Shown: positions 23,330 through 30,932 of the stretch, piece by piece
Layout: each line of letters starts with the position of its first letter
Position numbering within the stretch: position 1 is the stretch's first letter
Assembly (NCBI GenBank): GCA_016929335.1
Contig: JAFGIY010000123.1
Coordinates: 1-32,335 of the forward strand
Direction of reading: 5' to 3'
Length of the DNA: 32,335 nt
From: Acidobacteriota bacterium
GTDB taxonomy: Bacteria; Acidobacteriota; UBA6911
Position numbers and translations under genes: made by a program
The notes under the pieces: model-generated
The model's database searches: none
Seen by the model: the letters and a program-made list of their open reading frames with translations, nothing else
Told to the model about the DNA's origin: nothing

Positions 23330-25390
23330 TCATCCTTCATTTGCGGCGGCTTTTGCCTTTTTTGCGTAAGGCGAGTTGGATTCGAATATTTCGTACATGA
23401 TCCGCCCTTCAAAATTAGGCGGCGGTTCGATCCCATAAAGATGCATGATGGTCGGCATCACGTTCATCATGTGCCCGCCATTGGAAACATCATTGTTCTT
23501 TTTAATCCCGGGCCCGACGGCGATGAAGGAAGTCAGCGCATTGCCGTGATAACCCGTGAAATGCCTTCGAGGATTATCCCAGACCTGACCGTCGCGCCCG
23601 AATCCGCCGAAGTCGATCTGGTACAAGCCGTCATTCTTTATCCCCGGCACTTTGATTCCCGAAGCATCCCGGTAGCCGCAGAATTGCACGTCGCCGGCGT
23701 ACCGATAATAATCGCCTTTGTAGATGTTTTCCGCGCGATCGGCGATGTTGGTATACGGCTGTCCTTCGGGATCCTTCAATTCCCTTAATCGGGCAATGAT
23801 CAGGTCGCGCAGTTTTTCATATTCCGGATACTCCACGATGCCTTTGGGTTCGCGCCCTTTGAGGTTGATGTATATCCCCGGATTCCAGAGCGTGTATGCT
23901 TTTGTTCGCGACCAGTCGATATCATCCGTATCGTAGGTCCGCTTCTTCCCCTCCACTTCCGGCTTCACAAAAAGCAGTCCCTGTTCCATTAACCAGGTAT
24001 TCGGCTCAAAATTCTTCTTGACCGGGCCCCATCCGTGGTCGGAAATCAGCATGAAATAGGCATCTTCAGGCAGCTGCGCCAGAATGCGGGCCAGCTCTTT
24101 GTCGATGAATTCGGTGAATTCGAGCATTACCTTTCCGCCGCCATACTTGGCTTCATACTCCTCGCTGTAATCGGAATTTCCATCGATCCGCGTCATGTTA
24201 TGGTTGAGGCGGTCGTAGGGCATGTTGGAAAACCAGAAGAAGTCCCAGGGCTTATTCTTCATCAGCCACAGGACGATGTCGTCCTGTTCGCGCGTGGCAT
24301 CGTAGCAGTCCTCGATCAGGGTCTGCTCTTCCTGCACATAAGCGGTAAACGAAGAGTAGTCATATTCGAAGGGCAGATTGGGAGTCCGATAATACCCGAC
24401 GGCATCATAGACTTCTCTTGCCAGCGATGCCGGATACGTCCAGCGGTCGGTGGGCGCGCATGCGCCATCGAAAAAGGGATCGATCGGCTCATGGCGCTCC
24501 GGCGCCGTCGGATCCTGCAGCAGGCGATAACGATATAGCTGGAGATCACCCTCATCCGTATTGATGCGCTCCGGTCTCCATTTGACGATCGCTCCTCTTC
24601 CGTTTGGAAAACTGATCGGCACATATTTGGACCACTCTCCCTGTTTGAGCGTTAAGGTGACGTCCTGATAGGCCACCGTCACCGTGTCGCCCGGATTCAG
24701 GGTGAGTTGCAGAGGAATTTCCATTTCTTTCATTTTGATGACGGTCGAAGCTTTCCCCTCCGCGAAGCTGATCCTCATCTTCATGGCGCTGGCGGCTCTG
24801 TGCCTGGCCTGCGTGAAGTATACAAAGCCTTTGTGATCGGGCGAATCGCCTAATCCGGGCGCTCCCTTCCCCGACATCATGAATCCGTCTTTCAGGCGTT
24901 CCGGCGGCCAGGACATCGCCGTCCCGCATAAGCCTACTTTGACGCCGGCTTCCGCCAACATAAAGGGAACGGTGGCCGCATGCAGGCGGAACACGCGGTT
25001 AATTCCGGATGTCTGATAGGCGGTCCGGTCATAAAGCGTCCAGGGATGCGAACCGAAGAAGTTATTCTGGCCCGGACCTACACCGGTGTTATAGGCCGCC
25101 CATGAATCGACGGACATTCCCCGGAAGATGTTTTCAAATTCTCCGTAGCTTCCCTGAGTCATCAATTTTTTAAAAGTCGGCAGCTTTCCCTGTCCCGCCC
25201 ACTCAATAATCTTTGCCATCTGACAGGAATCGAGCCCCATAAGCAGAATTTTCGGCTTGCGCACGGCCTTGGACGTTTGCGCATGAACCGACGGAGTCCT
25301 CAGGCCGGCAACAGAAGCTCCGATGAATCCTCCGGCCAAAGTTCCTAACGTCTTTCGTCTTGATATCCCTTTCGCGGAATCTCGCTTCAT
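23330..25390 (-). CDS. Tat-exported alkaline phosphatase superfamily protein (type I phosphodiesterase-like)
   Basis: A 686-residue protein from ATG 25390, which has GGAG about 6 bases upstream; the longer frame adds seven residues. It has a Tat signal (I-S-R-R-K-T-L at 9-15, Gly/Ala-rich core, cleavage near V-H-A-Q). The fold begins with I-L-L-M-G-L-D-S-C (first metal Asp), followed by M-S-V-D-S-W-A-A-Y-N-T-G-V-G-P-G, the place where phosphodiesterases of this family carry a Thr or Ser nucleophile. Metal motifs M-P-Y-D-R-L-N-H, I-S-D-H-G-W-G and F-T-G-Y-H-G follow. The family hydrolyses phosphate mono/diesters or transfers such groups; sulfatases share the fold. Its place between two ASST-type genes suggests joint action on an ester substrate (inference). 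Confidence 0.82.
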   Translation of the reverse strand: MKRDSAKGISRRKTLGTLAGGFIGASVAGLRTPSVHAQTSKAVRKPKILLMGLDSCQMAKIIEWAGQGKLPTFKKLMTQGSYGEFENIFRGMSVDSWAAYNTGVGPGQNNFFGSHPWTLYDRTAYQTSGINRVFRLHAATVPFMLAEAGVKVGLCGTAMSWPPERLKDGFMMSGKGAPGLGDSPDHKGFVYFTQARHRAASAMKMRISFAEGKASTVIKMKEMEIPLQLTLNPGDTVTVAYQDVTLTLKQGEWSKYVPISFPNGRGAIVKWRPERINTDEGDLQLYRYRLLQDPTAPERHEPIDPFFDGACAPTDRWTYPASLAREVYDAVGYYRTPNLPFEYDYSSFTAYVQEEQTLIEDCYDATREQDDIVLWLMKNKPWDFFWFSNMPYDRLNHNMTRIDGNSDYSEEYEAKYGGGKVMLEFTEFIDKELARILAQLPEDAYFMLISDHGWGPVKKNFEPNTWLMEQGLLFVKPEVEGKKRTYDTDDIDWSRTKAYTLWNPGIYINLKGREPKGIVEYPEYEKLRDLIIARLRELKDPEGQPYTNIADRAENIYKGDYYRYAGDVQFCGYRDASGIKVPGIKNDGLYQIDFGGFGRDGQVWDNPRRHFTGYHGNALTSFIAVGPGIKKNNDVSNGGHMMNVMPTIMHLYGIEPPPNFEGRIMYEIFESNSPYAKKAKAAANEG

Positions 25391-25481
25391 TCTGTCTCCA
25401 ATTTCACGCATGACAACCGCCCGGCCCCATATTTCATTTGGGTGGGGTATTGAACAGCACGGGGTTTTAGCACGGGCTTGT

Positions 25482-25853
25482 TCAACACTTCGAGGGTTTC
25501 AGGCTCGGCTCCTCTTCATCTTCATCCGATTCCGGCGCAGACGGTGTAACGTAGAGAATGCCCTTCTCCAGTTTCGGATTGAGCTTGTTCAGTATCTCTT
25601 TTGTCACCCCTTTTACTTTCATCAAATCTTCCGGCATTTTGAAAGGGCCCGATTTCTCGCGGTATTCGATGATGGATTTGGCAAGTGCAAGGGTAAGGCC
25701 GGGAAATTTGCCGAGCTGTTCCGATGTCGCCTTGTTCAGATCGATCTTTGCCGCTGCTGCCGCCATTGTCTGTCCAACCATCATGACGCTGAATATGAAC
25801 AGGAAGGCAAGCAATGCAGCCGTAATTGACATATTTGATTTTTTATTGCTCAT
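25482..25853 (-). CDS. Secreted helix-hairpin-helix (ComEA-like) protein, paralogue 2
   Basis: A 123-residue protein from ATG 25853, with a G-rich ribosome site (GGGGGTG) upstream; the longer frame adds 18 residues without one. Residues 8-33 are a Sec signal ending in an Ala run. Residues 37-94 are a tandem HhH domain (I-D-L-N-K-A-T-S-E-Q-L, S-I-I-E-Y-R-E-K-S-G-P-F, D-L-M-K-V-K-G-V). The tail is acidic (S-D-E-D-E-E-E-P) and ends in cysteine, unlike the basic DNA-binding ComEA tail. It is a paralogue of the protein at 17713-18060; both are embedded in the same run without competence genes. A tail this acidic makes DNA binding less likely and a scaffold role more likely. Confidence 0.78.
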   Translation of the reverse strand: MSNKKSNMSITAALLAFLFIFSVMMVGQTMAAAAAKIDLNKATSEQLGKFPGLTLALAKSIIEYREKSGPFKMPEDLMKVKGVTKEILNKLNPKLEKGILYVTPSAPESDEDEEEPSLKPSKC

Positions 25854-25951
25854 GTTCCGCACCCCCTTCTTTCCTTCAACCGGAGTTTTCGTCATCGGTA
25901 TCGCCATTGCGATCGGCTTTTATTACACCCGACGGCCATACCGGTCTTTCT

Positions 25952-26428
25952 CTAATAAGCCATCGGCATCGAGGTATCCAGCTCAAACCATTGCACGAGA
26001 TAGGCCCACCATGTCTTGCGGCTGTTCTTCCGCGCCTCGGCGGCTGCCGCTTCGTCAGAGCCGGTGAAAACGATAATGGTCTGCCCCTGGGCAAACAGAT
26101 TTTCTTTAACGAACATTTTGCCCCCGGCTTGATTCCCCGATGCCTTTTCCTCTTCAGTCAAAACCTGTTTTACAAAATCCTCGACGCTGCCGGCCCCTTT
26201 CGCTCCGCCGAGGACAATGATGTATTTTTCCTTTTTCACTTTGTCGAATTGATCGGTGACGATGGCCAGAGGGATGCTTTCGTTGCTTAGCGTGGTAAAA
26301 AAATCCCTCGCTCGGTCGATGGACGCTTGATTCCCTACTATGAACAGCTTGTCGAATGCGAACGCCGCACTCAAGTTGACCGTTAACACGATGGATGCGA
26401 CCAGGAATGTTTTTATGTATTTGCTCAT
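25952..26428 (-). CDS. Small secreted protein of unknown function
   Basis: A 158-residue protein with a Sec signal (residues 7-25, cleavage after A-F-A). AAGGAA lies 7 bases before the ATG. The mature part has alternating strands and helices: K-L-F-I-V-G-N-Q-A-S-I-D-R-A, I-P-L-A-I-V-T-D-Q-F, Y-I-I-V-L-G-G-A-K-G-A-G-S-V-E-D-F-V, and Q-T-I-I-V-F-T-G-S-D-E-A-A-A-A. This pattern resembles the alpha/beta repeats found in some S-layer and cell-wall-binding-type proteins, but I cannot place it in a family with confidence. It lies between the upstream ASST-type gene (84 bases) and the HhH gene (98 bases) and is probably co-expressed with them. Confidence 0.7.
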   Translation of the reverse strand: MSKYIKTFLVASIVLTVNLSAAFAFDKLFIVGNQASIDRARDFFTTLSNESIPLAIVTDQFDKVKKEKYIIVLGGAKGAGSVEDFVKQVLTEEEKASGNQAGGKMFVKENLFAQGQTIIVFTGSDEAAAAEARKNSRKTWWAYLVQWFELDTSMPMAY

Positions 26429-26456
26429 CTCCGGTTCCTTCCCTATATAAACTCGA

Positions 26457-26514
26457 TGCCACGAACTACACGAATAAAACGATGCGATTTCGTGGAATTC
26501 GTGGCAGTTTTTTT
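26457..26514. repeat. Long hairpin of the CACGAA repeat type with T-run
   Basis: TGCCACGAACTACACGAA (26457-26474) pairs with TTCGTGGAATTCGTGGCA (26489-26506) at 16 of 18 positions, and the + strand then reads GTTTTTTT. It would be a strong intrinsic terminator on the + strand, where no gene is upstream. On the - strand it lies directly after the ASST-type gene stop, and the T-run is on the wrong side. The CACGAATTCCACGAA-like words make it look like a dispersed intergenic repeat. Confidence 0.75.
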
Positions 26515-27865
26515 ATTGCTTGGGCGCCGGGGGCGGTTCCTTTGCCTGAGGAGCTTGCGGTCCCTGCGGCTCGGACCACCTCCAGAGCTCCAGACATCCC
26601 AGCTTGAAGGGCCGCCGCTGGCTTAAATCCTTGCCCTTGAATGCCGGGTGATCCACGCCATAGCGGTAAGCCCGATGAATGCCGGAAGTCATATCCTCGA
26701 AGAAGCAGGATGCGCCTCTCGCCGTGACCGGGATGATAAATTCCCATACAACCTGGGGTCTGGCTCCGCCGGCGACTTCAAAAATATGGCCGCCGATGGA
26801 AGAAGTAATCAACGTGTTGCCGTTTGGCAGCCGCTGTGTGGATCCCTGATACGCGCTATAGAAGCTGGTCGCTGACCGTGCTGCATACTGCCATACGATG
26901 ACTTTATTCTTCGGATCCAATTCCACGACGCGGGAACGATTGCCTTCCGGCCGCTGCCAGCCGTTATCGAAAATCAGCAGATTGCCGTTTTCCAGCCTGG
27001 TAACGCTGTGGGGACCGAAGAGCTGCTGATCGCCATCATCGACAAACGAAGGACACTTACCCTTGCCGTAAGCACAGGGATTGCCCCAGCGGAATTCCAG
27101 CGCGCCGGTTTTGTGGTTGATCAGATAGGTCTCGCCGAAATTCCTTGAATTGCAGATGATCTGATCTGTTTCAGGAATGTATTCCACAACGTTGAAATGG
27201 GTCCAGTCGGCCCCGGCCAGCACTCCGGTTTTTGACGGAAGGGTGAAGTTGATGTCGAATTGATCCGGCCCCGTCCCGATATGATCCCAGACGTGCCATT
27301 CCCAGACGACCTTGCCTTCGCGATTCACTTCCTGAACGTAATCCGGCCAGATCCCGTCTTCCCTGATCGTGTCGGGCTTGCGTCCTTTGGCAATGGCTTC
27401 CTCTCGAGTCTTTTTCTCCCAGCACAGAACCAGCGTATTGCCGTTGGGCATTCGTGAAAAGGTGTGGTGTTGAATCGAATTAGGAGAATGATTTTTGTAT
27501 TCCCATACCACCTTTCCGTTCCAGTCGATTTCCTGCACGAGACCGCCCGCGCCGCCGAATTTCACCGGCGAATTCGGCAGCCTTCCACCGCGGAGGAGGT
27601 TTCCGTTTTCCAGGAGCAGCCCGTGAAGCCCGGGCGGGTATTCGCTGAGCCATGTATGGACGATGTATCCTTCCATATCGACCAGGTATGTCGTTTTGCT
27701 TTCCTGAGGAGGAATCAAGGTATAGCCTTGATAAGCCTTGGATGCATCATACTTGAGGAGGCCGGTCACTCCCCGTATCGCTTCATAGCCATGAGTAGAC
27801 ACGTATGAAGTCAGCACAATCGCCAACACCATCAAAAAGCCTTTCAGTTTCCTTATCACTTTCAT
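26513..27865 (-). CDS. Secreted arylsulfotransferase-type (ASST) beta-propeller protein 2
   Basis: A 450-residue protein with a Sec signal (residues 8-24). The propeller blades are clear: L-V-D-M-E-G-Y-I-V-H-T-W, E-I-D-W-N-G-K-V-V-W-E-Y, E-V-N-R-E-G-K-V-V-W-E-W, and R-L-P-N-G-N-T-L-I-T. Candidate catalytic histidines are in I-Q-H-H-T-F-S-R, T-H-F-N and F-G-P-H-S-V-T-R. The C-terminus is Pro/Gln-rich (about 18 residues), absent from paralogue 1. The strong AGAGGAGG directly abuts ATG 27865, too close for it, but is well placed for GTG 27859, which may be the true start. It is the first intact gene of the long run after the decayed TonB receptor. Confidence 0.78.
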   Translation of the reverse strand: MKVIRKLKGFLMVLAIVLTSYVSTHGYEAIRGVTGLLKYDASKAYQGYTLIPPQESKTTYLVDMEGYIVHTWLSEYPPGLHGLLLENGNLLRGGRLPNSPVKFGGAGGLVQEIDWNGKVVWEYKNHSPNSIQHHTFSRMPNGNTLVLCWEKKTREEAIAKGRKPDTIREDGIWPDYVQEVNREGKVVWEWHVWDHIGTGPDQFDINFTLPSKTGVLAGADWTHFNVVEYIPETDQIICNSRNFGETYLINHKTGALEFRWGNPCAYGKGKCPSFVDDGDQQLFGPHSVTRLENGNLLIFDNGWQRPEGNRSRVVELDPKNKVIVWQYAARSATSFYSAYQGSTQRLPNGNTLITSSIGGHIFEVAGGARPQVVWEFIIPVTARGASCFFEDMTSGIHRAYRYGVDHPAFKGKDLSQRRPFKLGCLELWRWSEPQGPQAPQAKEPPPAPKQ

Positions 27866-27898
27866 CCTCCTCTTCAGACAATTGTCATTCAGCGAGGC

Positions 27899-28731
27899 CT
27901 ATTGGGGTTCTGCAAAAGCATCGGGTTTCCCCCTTACCTTCAAAGATCTTCTGGCCGCGACCTTGGCTATCTGGACGCCGGAGCTATGGCGTTGACTTCC
28001 ATTTTCGCATAATCCTGCTTTTATGATAACGGGATAATTACGACAGTTAATTCCGCCGGGATCCGAACCGGCGCCCACCGCAGGATCTGCAGACAGCGGA
28101 TGAATGCCATGGATGCCGGCAGGAAACCGCACATCGCTCACGTCTGCGCCGTCGCGTTGGATGTTGAGATTGGCGATGCTGACTCCGGCAATGGTTGCCT
28201 CATTGGCGCCGTTAATATAGCTTCCGGTCGGAATGCAGGCTGCGGCGATCCTTGCCAAATCCAGCGCCCTGCTGTTTACAAGCGGCAAATCTTTCACAAC
28301 GTCCTCGCCCAACACTTCGCCGGCGGAGGAGCTTGATTCGAGCAGTAAACGATCGGCGAGACACTTGCCTCGACGGCCGTGGATACCCCGGCGACCTCCA
28401 GCCTGAAATTCAGCCGGACCTGTACGGCGTTTCCCAGCAAGAAATTGGTAAAATTCTGCGTCTGAAAGCCGGTTGTTTGTGCACTGACCTTATACGTGCC
28501 CGGCAGCAGGCTGGGATAGTTATATATGTCTGCAAAATGGCTGATTACTGTGTTGACGGCCCCTGAAGCGTCATTGACCGCCTTCACCGTCACGTTCGAA
28601 ATGACTCCTCCCGAAGTATCCGCTACGGTTCCGCTCAGGCCGGCGTTGCCGGATTGACTGAACATCTGTGTGGATGAAACAAGGATCAACAGCCATAAAG
28701 CCAAAGCAAAAGCTTTTTTCAAAGGTGTCAT
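27899..28731 (-). pseudogene. Frameshifted, truncated Oar-type TonB-dependent receptor
   Basis: The first frame starts at ATG 28731 with a signal peptide (A-F-A-L-A-L-W-L-L-I-L-V-S-S) and a carboxypeptidase-regulatory-like domain (G-L-S-G-T-V-A-D-T-S-G-G-V-I, L-L-P-G-T-Y-K-V-S-A-Q-T-T-G-F). It leaves frame near 28365 and stops at 28294. The neighbouring frame continues the family sequence (D-R-L-L-L-E-S-S-S-S-A-G-E-V-L-G-E-D-V-V, then plug-like N-L-N-I-Q-R-D-G-A-D-V-S-D-V-R) to about 28100 and then degenerates to a stop at 27899. A full receptor is about 1000 residues; the barrel is absent. A single-base indel plus a large deletion explains it. Such receptors are abundant in Acidobacteriota. 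The strong promoter upstream may still drive the downstream run. Confidence 0.75.
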
Positions 28732-28969
28732 CCTCGTATTTCTGAATCTGCTTAACAGCCGTTTCCGGCCGCAGGAGCGCTTCCAGACATGCGGGCGCGA
28801 CGCCGCGGTTCCCGAGTAGTTGTCCCCTTCACCTTCAGGAATCCGGGATGCGTGCGTCCTATCCATGCCTATCTGCACCGCCCTGCGGCAAAATCCTGCA
28901 TGAGAAGCAGACCGGGTTTCCGGGTGGCCAGTTCACCCAACCGTCCGCCGGTGTTTGTTTGGAGGGACG

Positions 28970-28999
28970 AGTATCGCCCACAGTGTTTCAAAATGTCAA
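28970..28999 (-). promoter_or_regulatory. Sigma70-like promoter upstream of the long - strand run
   Basis: On the - strand, TTGACA (28999-28994) is a perfect -35 box and GATACT (28975-28970) a 4/6 -10 box, separated by 18 bases. It is the best promoter I found in the window and faces the receptor remnant and the genes that follow. Confidence 0.6.
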
Positions 29000-29005
29000 G
29001 TCAAT

Positions 29006-29030
29006 TGTCATAATTATCTGACAGTTGTCA
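29006..29030. promoter_or_regulatory. Operator-like TGTCA/TGACA inverted repeats
   Basis: TGTCA (29006-29010), TGACA (29019-29023) and TGTCA (29026-29030) form two overlapping inverted repeats; TGTCATAATTATCTGACA is a near palindrome. They lie just upstream of the -35 box at 28994-28999, as activator sites usually do. A further TGTCA overlaps the -35 box itself. The binding protein is unknown; the GntR regulator at the end of the run is a candidate. Confidence 0.4.
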
Positions 29031-29082
29031 GCCGACCAATACTTATGAAAACCGCCGGCTCTGCAATGGATGGGATTTTCAA

Positions 29083-29162
29083 GACTTTGAGTGTTCGAGT
29101 CATGGAGCTGATTTTGCGCGCGGGAAGGCTCGAGGGCGCAAAGCCTCAAACGCTCGAAGAGT
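29083..29162. repeat. Degenerate inverted repeat of the CTTTGAGTCTTCGAG family
   Basis: ACTTTGAGTGTTCGAGT on the left and CCTCAAACGCTCGAAGAGT on the right are partly complementary (about 12 of 15 core positions). It lies just after the stop of the DsrL-like gene, the same position relative to a gene as the copies at 14768 and 18096. Confidence 0.55.
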
Positions 29163-29177
29163 AAGAGAGAGGGATCG

Positions 29178-30869
29178 CTACCGCATCTCGATCAGGCCGC
29201 AGGGGCAATTCTCTTTGCACTTGTTGCAGCCGTTGCAGAATTCGAGCTTGAACCGGTAAGGTTCGCCGGGCGTCGCCGGCTTGATCACAGCCTGATCCTG
29301 GCAATAGCTCCAGCAGTTACCGCAATCAAAGCACGATCCGCAGCTCATGCAGCGCTGTGCTTCCGCAATCGCCTCAGACTCCGACAGTGTCGCCGTAAAC
29401 TCCTCCCAGGGATTTCCGAGCCGTTCGCCTGCCGCAAGCTTTGCCGCCTGGTGGCGCAACGCCTCCTGGTACCATTGCAGCATCACGCGATCCGATTTGA
29501 CAATGGGAAGCTCCGGCTCCGTTTCAGATTCCAAGCCTCGGAAACGCCTGTGGATGGCTTCGGCCGCACGGCGTCCCTGGTATATGGCGATGGTAGCGAG
29601 TCCAAGGCTCAGCGCATCTCCGCCGGTATACACTTTTTCCACACCGGTAGTGCCATTGCCGTCCGCCTTCGCCCAACCGCCCTCGGCCAGTGTTTCCAGT
29701 CCCCGGAAGTCGGGGTGCTGCGAAACGGCTGCGATAAGGCTTTCGGCTTCCAAAACGAATTCCTTGCCGGTAATGGGCACCGGCCGGCGCCGGCCGGATT
29801 CATCAGGTTCGCCGAGTTCCATTTCCTGGCACCTCACGGCGACGACGCGGCCGCCGTCCGTTATGACTTCAATTGGCGCGGCAAGAAAACGGAACTCCAC
29901 GCCCTCCTCTTCCGCTCCGACAATTTCCTCTTCAATGGCCGGCATCTCGTTCCGAGTCCGGCGGTACAGCAGGGTTGCTTTTGCACCCATCCGCAGTGCT
30001 ACGCGGGCGGCATCGATGGCGGTATCGCCGCCCCCGATGACGACAACGCGGGATCCGAGATTTGCAGGATTGCCCGAATTGGCCAGCCGGAGAAATTCAA
30101 CGCCGCTGTAAATATTCGAAGCATTTTCTCCCGGGCAGCCGAGGCGCACGCCCTGATGCGCGCCAATGCCGACAAAGACCGCGTCATATTCGGCACGCAC
30201 CTGATCAAAGGAAATATCCTTCCCTACCGCGCATCCCGTCCGCAATTCCACTCCCAGCCGCAGGATGCGATCAATCTCGGCATCAAGGATCTGCCGCGGC
30301 AGCCTGTAGGAAGGGATCCCGTATCGCAGCATTCCGCCTGCCTTGGGGAAAGCCTCGAACATCGTTACCGGATAGCCGAATCGTGCCAGCTGATAGGCGC
30401 AAGACAATCCCGCCGGGCCGGAACCTACAACAGCGATCTTCTCGCTATAGGGACCGGTGGTTTCACTGCTTCCAGGCAATGTCTTCTTTGACAGATCGAG
30501 ACCCTGCGCAAGCGCCCAATCGCCAAGAAAGCGCTCCACACTGTTAATGCCCAATGCTCCGTCTTTATCTTTGCGGTTGCATGCGTCCTCGCACGGGTGA
30601 GGACAGACGCGTCCGCAAACGGCCGGCAAAGGATTTTTCTCCGTCAGGATCCGCCATGCTTCCGCGAAGGCTTCCTGTTGGGAACGCTCATACTTGGAAG
30701 CCTGCGCAATGATCATCAGCACGCGACGGATTTCGGTTCCCTGAGGGCAGGCATCCATGCAAGGCGCCAGCTTCGGGAGCAGGTATGGCCGCAGCGGGCT
30801 GGTCTCAACGCCTGACTTGGATGAAGAACGAATCACCGGTTTGACTTTGTCTTTTTTAAGAAGTGCCAT
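29178..30869 (-). CDS. dsrL: DsrL/GltD-like Fe-S flavoprotein, NAD(P)H:acceptor oxidoreductase
   Basis: A 563-residue cytosolic protein. The N-terminal Fe-S helical domain has C37-x3-C41 and C85-x3-C89-x3-C93-x3-C97, as in the glutamate synthase small subunit. The FAD site V-V-G-S-G-P-A-G-L-S follows at about 147, with the family motif G-G-M-L-R-Y-G-I-P-S-Y-R-L-P, and the NAD(P) site is V-V-V-I-G-G-G-D-T-A-I-D. A C-terminal ferredoxin region carries two cysteine clusters (C-M-S-C-G-S-C and C-N-G-C-N-K-C-K-E-N-C-P). A GltD core plus C-terminal ferredoxin domain is the layout of DsrL, which passes electrons between NAD(P)H and sulfite reductase. It is shorter than the DsrL of purple sulfur bacteria (about 650). 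The adjacent CbiA/DsrN-like gene supports this call; a generic GltD-like enzyme is the alternative. Confidence 0.6.
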   Translation of the reverse strand: MALLKKDKVKPVIRSSSKSGVETSPLRPYLLPKLAPCMDACPQGTEIRRVLMIIAQASKYERSQQEAFAEAWRILTEKNPLPAVCGRVCPHPCEDACNRKDKDGALGINSVERFLGDWALAQGLDLSKKTLPGSSETTGPYSEKIAVVGSGPAGLSCAYQLARFGYPVTMFEAFPKAGGMLRYGIPSYRLPRQILDAEIDRILRLGVELRTGCAVGKDISFDQVRAEYDAVFVGIGAHQGVRLGCPGENASNIYSGVEFLRLANSGNPANLGSRVVVIGGGDTAIDAARVALRMGAKATLLYRRTRNEMPAIEEEIVGAEEEGVEFRFLAAPIEVITDGGRVVAVRCQEMELGEPDESGRRRPVPITGKEFVLEAESLIAAVSQHPDFRGLETLAEGGWAKADGNGTTGVEKVYTGGDALSLGLATIAIYQGRRAAEAIHRRFRGLESETEPELPIVKSDRVMLQWYQEALRHQAAKLAAGERLGNPWEEFTATLSESEAIAEAQRCMSCGSCFDCGNCWSYCQDQAVIKPATPGEPYRFKLEFCNGCNKCKENCPCGLIEMR

Positions 30870-30932
30870 AGGTACCCAAAGTTGTAATAAAATTTATCAG
30901 CAAATGGTTCAAGCCGCAGAAACGCCGGCGGT

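Larger units (their letters stand above)
28732..29177. other. Intergenic region of 446 bases holding a promoter, operator-like repeats and a hairpin repeat
   Basis: This gap separates the DsrL-like gene from the TonB receptor remnant, both on the - strand. It contains a good promoter at 28970-28999, TGTCA/TGACA inverted repeats at 29006-29030, and a degenerate copy of the CTTTGAG...CTCGAAG repeat at 29083-29162. The roughly 240 bases from the promoter to the remnant start could be a long leader; I see no recognised riboswitch in it. Confidence 0.6.

Noticed and set aside
29451..30491. 346-codon + strand open frame
   Set aside because: Antisense shadow of the DsrL-like gene, whose FAD, NAD(P) and Fe-S motifs are unambiguous.
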